Positions 5,291-5,683 of a stretch of 5,683 bases of DNA are shown in pieces. The first letter of the stretch is position 1. Each line of letters starts with the position of its first letter. The translations under genes and the position numbers were made by a program. The DNA lies in contig JAIUYB010000184.1 in NCBI GenBank assembly GCA_020216625.1, forward strand, positions 1-5,683. Reading direction: 5' to 3'. Below the pieces are notes generated by a model that was not told where the DNA came from, ran no database searches, and was given only the letters and a program-made list of their open reading frames with translations. This stretch comes from Desulfarculus sp. (GTDB lineage: Bacteria > Desulfobacterota > Desulfarculia > Desulfarculales > Desulfarculaceae).

Positions 5291-5683
5291 ATGACTAGAA
5301 GTGTTGTGGCGGGGTTGGCGTTATGCCTGCTGCTGGCCCTGGGCGCGCCCTGCGGGTTGGCGGCCGAGGAGGCGAGCCCGGGACGTTTCGAGCCCTATAA
5401 TCTGGGCGATCTGGTGGTGGCCGGCGACAGAGGGCAAACCAGCGAGGTTTCCATCAGCCAGGAGTTGAGCGAAGCCGAGATCGAGGCCACCAACAGCAAG
5501 ACCGTGGCCGAGGCCCTGTCCCACGCCCCCGGCGTGATCGTCAGCACCAACCGCAAGAACGAGCCCACGGTGCAGATCTACGGCCTGGACCAGGAGAAGG
5601 CCCTGATCCTCATCGACGGCGTGCCCTATTACGAGACCAAGTACCGCCGTCTGAACCTGGACCAGATCCCGGCCGATATCATC
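5291..5683 (+). CDS. TonB-dependent outer-membrane receptor (5' end only), candidate molybdate/tungstate transporter
   Basis: The open frame runs 131 codons to the window edge. Residues 1-24 are a Sec signal peptide (MTRSVVAGLALCLLLALGAP..., likely cut after GLA). The segment NLGDLVVAGDR (37-47) resembles the TonB-box and linker region seen as NLGEVVVTGER in many receptors. From about residue 55 the plug domain begins: IEATNSKTVAEALSHAPGV (64-82), VQIYGLDQEKALILIDGVP (94-112) and LDQIPADII (123-131) are the conserved plug strands. The beta-barrel lies beyond the window. Such receptors take up scarce substrates across the outer membrane using TonB-ExbB-ExbD. The plug does not reveal the substrate; molybdate, tungstate or a metal chelate is inferred from the adjacent ModE-type regulator and two ModE-like operators. 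Siderophores or cobalamin are alternatives on family grounds but do not fit the control region. Confidence 0.85.
   Translation, partial: MTRSVVAGLALCLLLALGAPCGLAAEEASPGRFEPYNLGDLVVAGDRGQTSEVSISQELSEAEIEATNSKTVAEALSHAPGVIVSTNRKNEPTVQIYGLDQEKALILIDGVPYYETKYRRLNLDQIPADII

Noticed and set aside
5291..5365. Lipoprotein signal at LGAPC in the receptor leader
   Set aside because: Proline precedes the cysteine, which does not fit a lipobox; a standard signal peptidase I site (GLA before AEE) follows.

Overview
The window is GC-rich bacterial chromosome, visibly dominated by G/C third codon positions. It looks Gram-negative: the last gene encodes an outer-membrane TonB-dependent receptor and two others encode exported or inner-membrane envelope proteins. 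A GC-rich anaerobic deltaproteobacterium (Desulfobacterota type) fits the cytochrome b6-type fragment, the single-domain ModE and the protein style. That placement is inference, because no marker gene is present.

Layout, left to right. (1) The C-terminal 84 residues of a cytochrome b6-type quinol oxidoreductase subunit end at 257. (2) A small soluble family 2 glycosyltransferase (327-1058, +) follows with a TTG start and a clear Shine-Dalgarno. (3) Convergent to it, 7 bp away, is a two-gene minus-strand operon. It is transcribed from a near-consensus sigma-70 promoter at 4592-4564: first an exported, membrane-anchored protein with two probable beta-sandwich regions (3711-4526), then, through an ATGA overlap, an 882-residue polytopic membrane protein of the YfhO/GT-C-like type with a C-terminal TPR domain (1066-3714). 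(4) Divergent from that operon, a second promoter drives a 129-residue ModE-type winged-helix regulator with no molybdate-binding domain (4704-5093). (5) A 197-bp regulatory gap holds two ModE-like operators with identical geometry, CGTTAT-N12-ATAACG and CGTTAT-N12-ATAAGG. (6) It is followed by the start of a TonB-dependent receptor gene (5291 to the window end).

The most notable unit is the ModE-like regulator, the paired ModE-type operators and the TonB-dependent receptor. Together they suggest an outer-membrane uptake route for molybdate, tungstate or a chelate of either, repressed when the metal is plentiful. The first operator lies over the spacer and extended -10 of the best promoter for the receptor gene, as expected for direct repression. 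The glycosyltransferase and the GT-C-like membrane protein could belong to one lipid-linked sugar pathway, but they are on opposite strands and the link is only contextual.

No gene-free stretch exceeds 300 bases. I saw no tRNA, rRNA, CRISPR array, insertion sequence or convincing rho-independent terminator.
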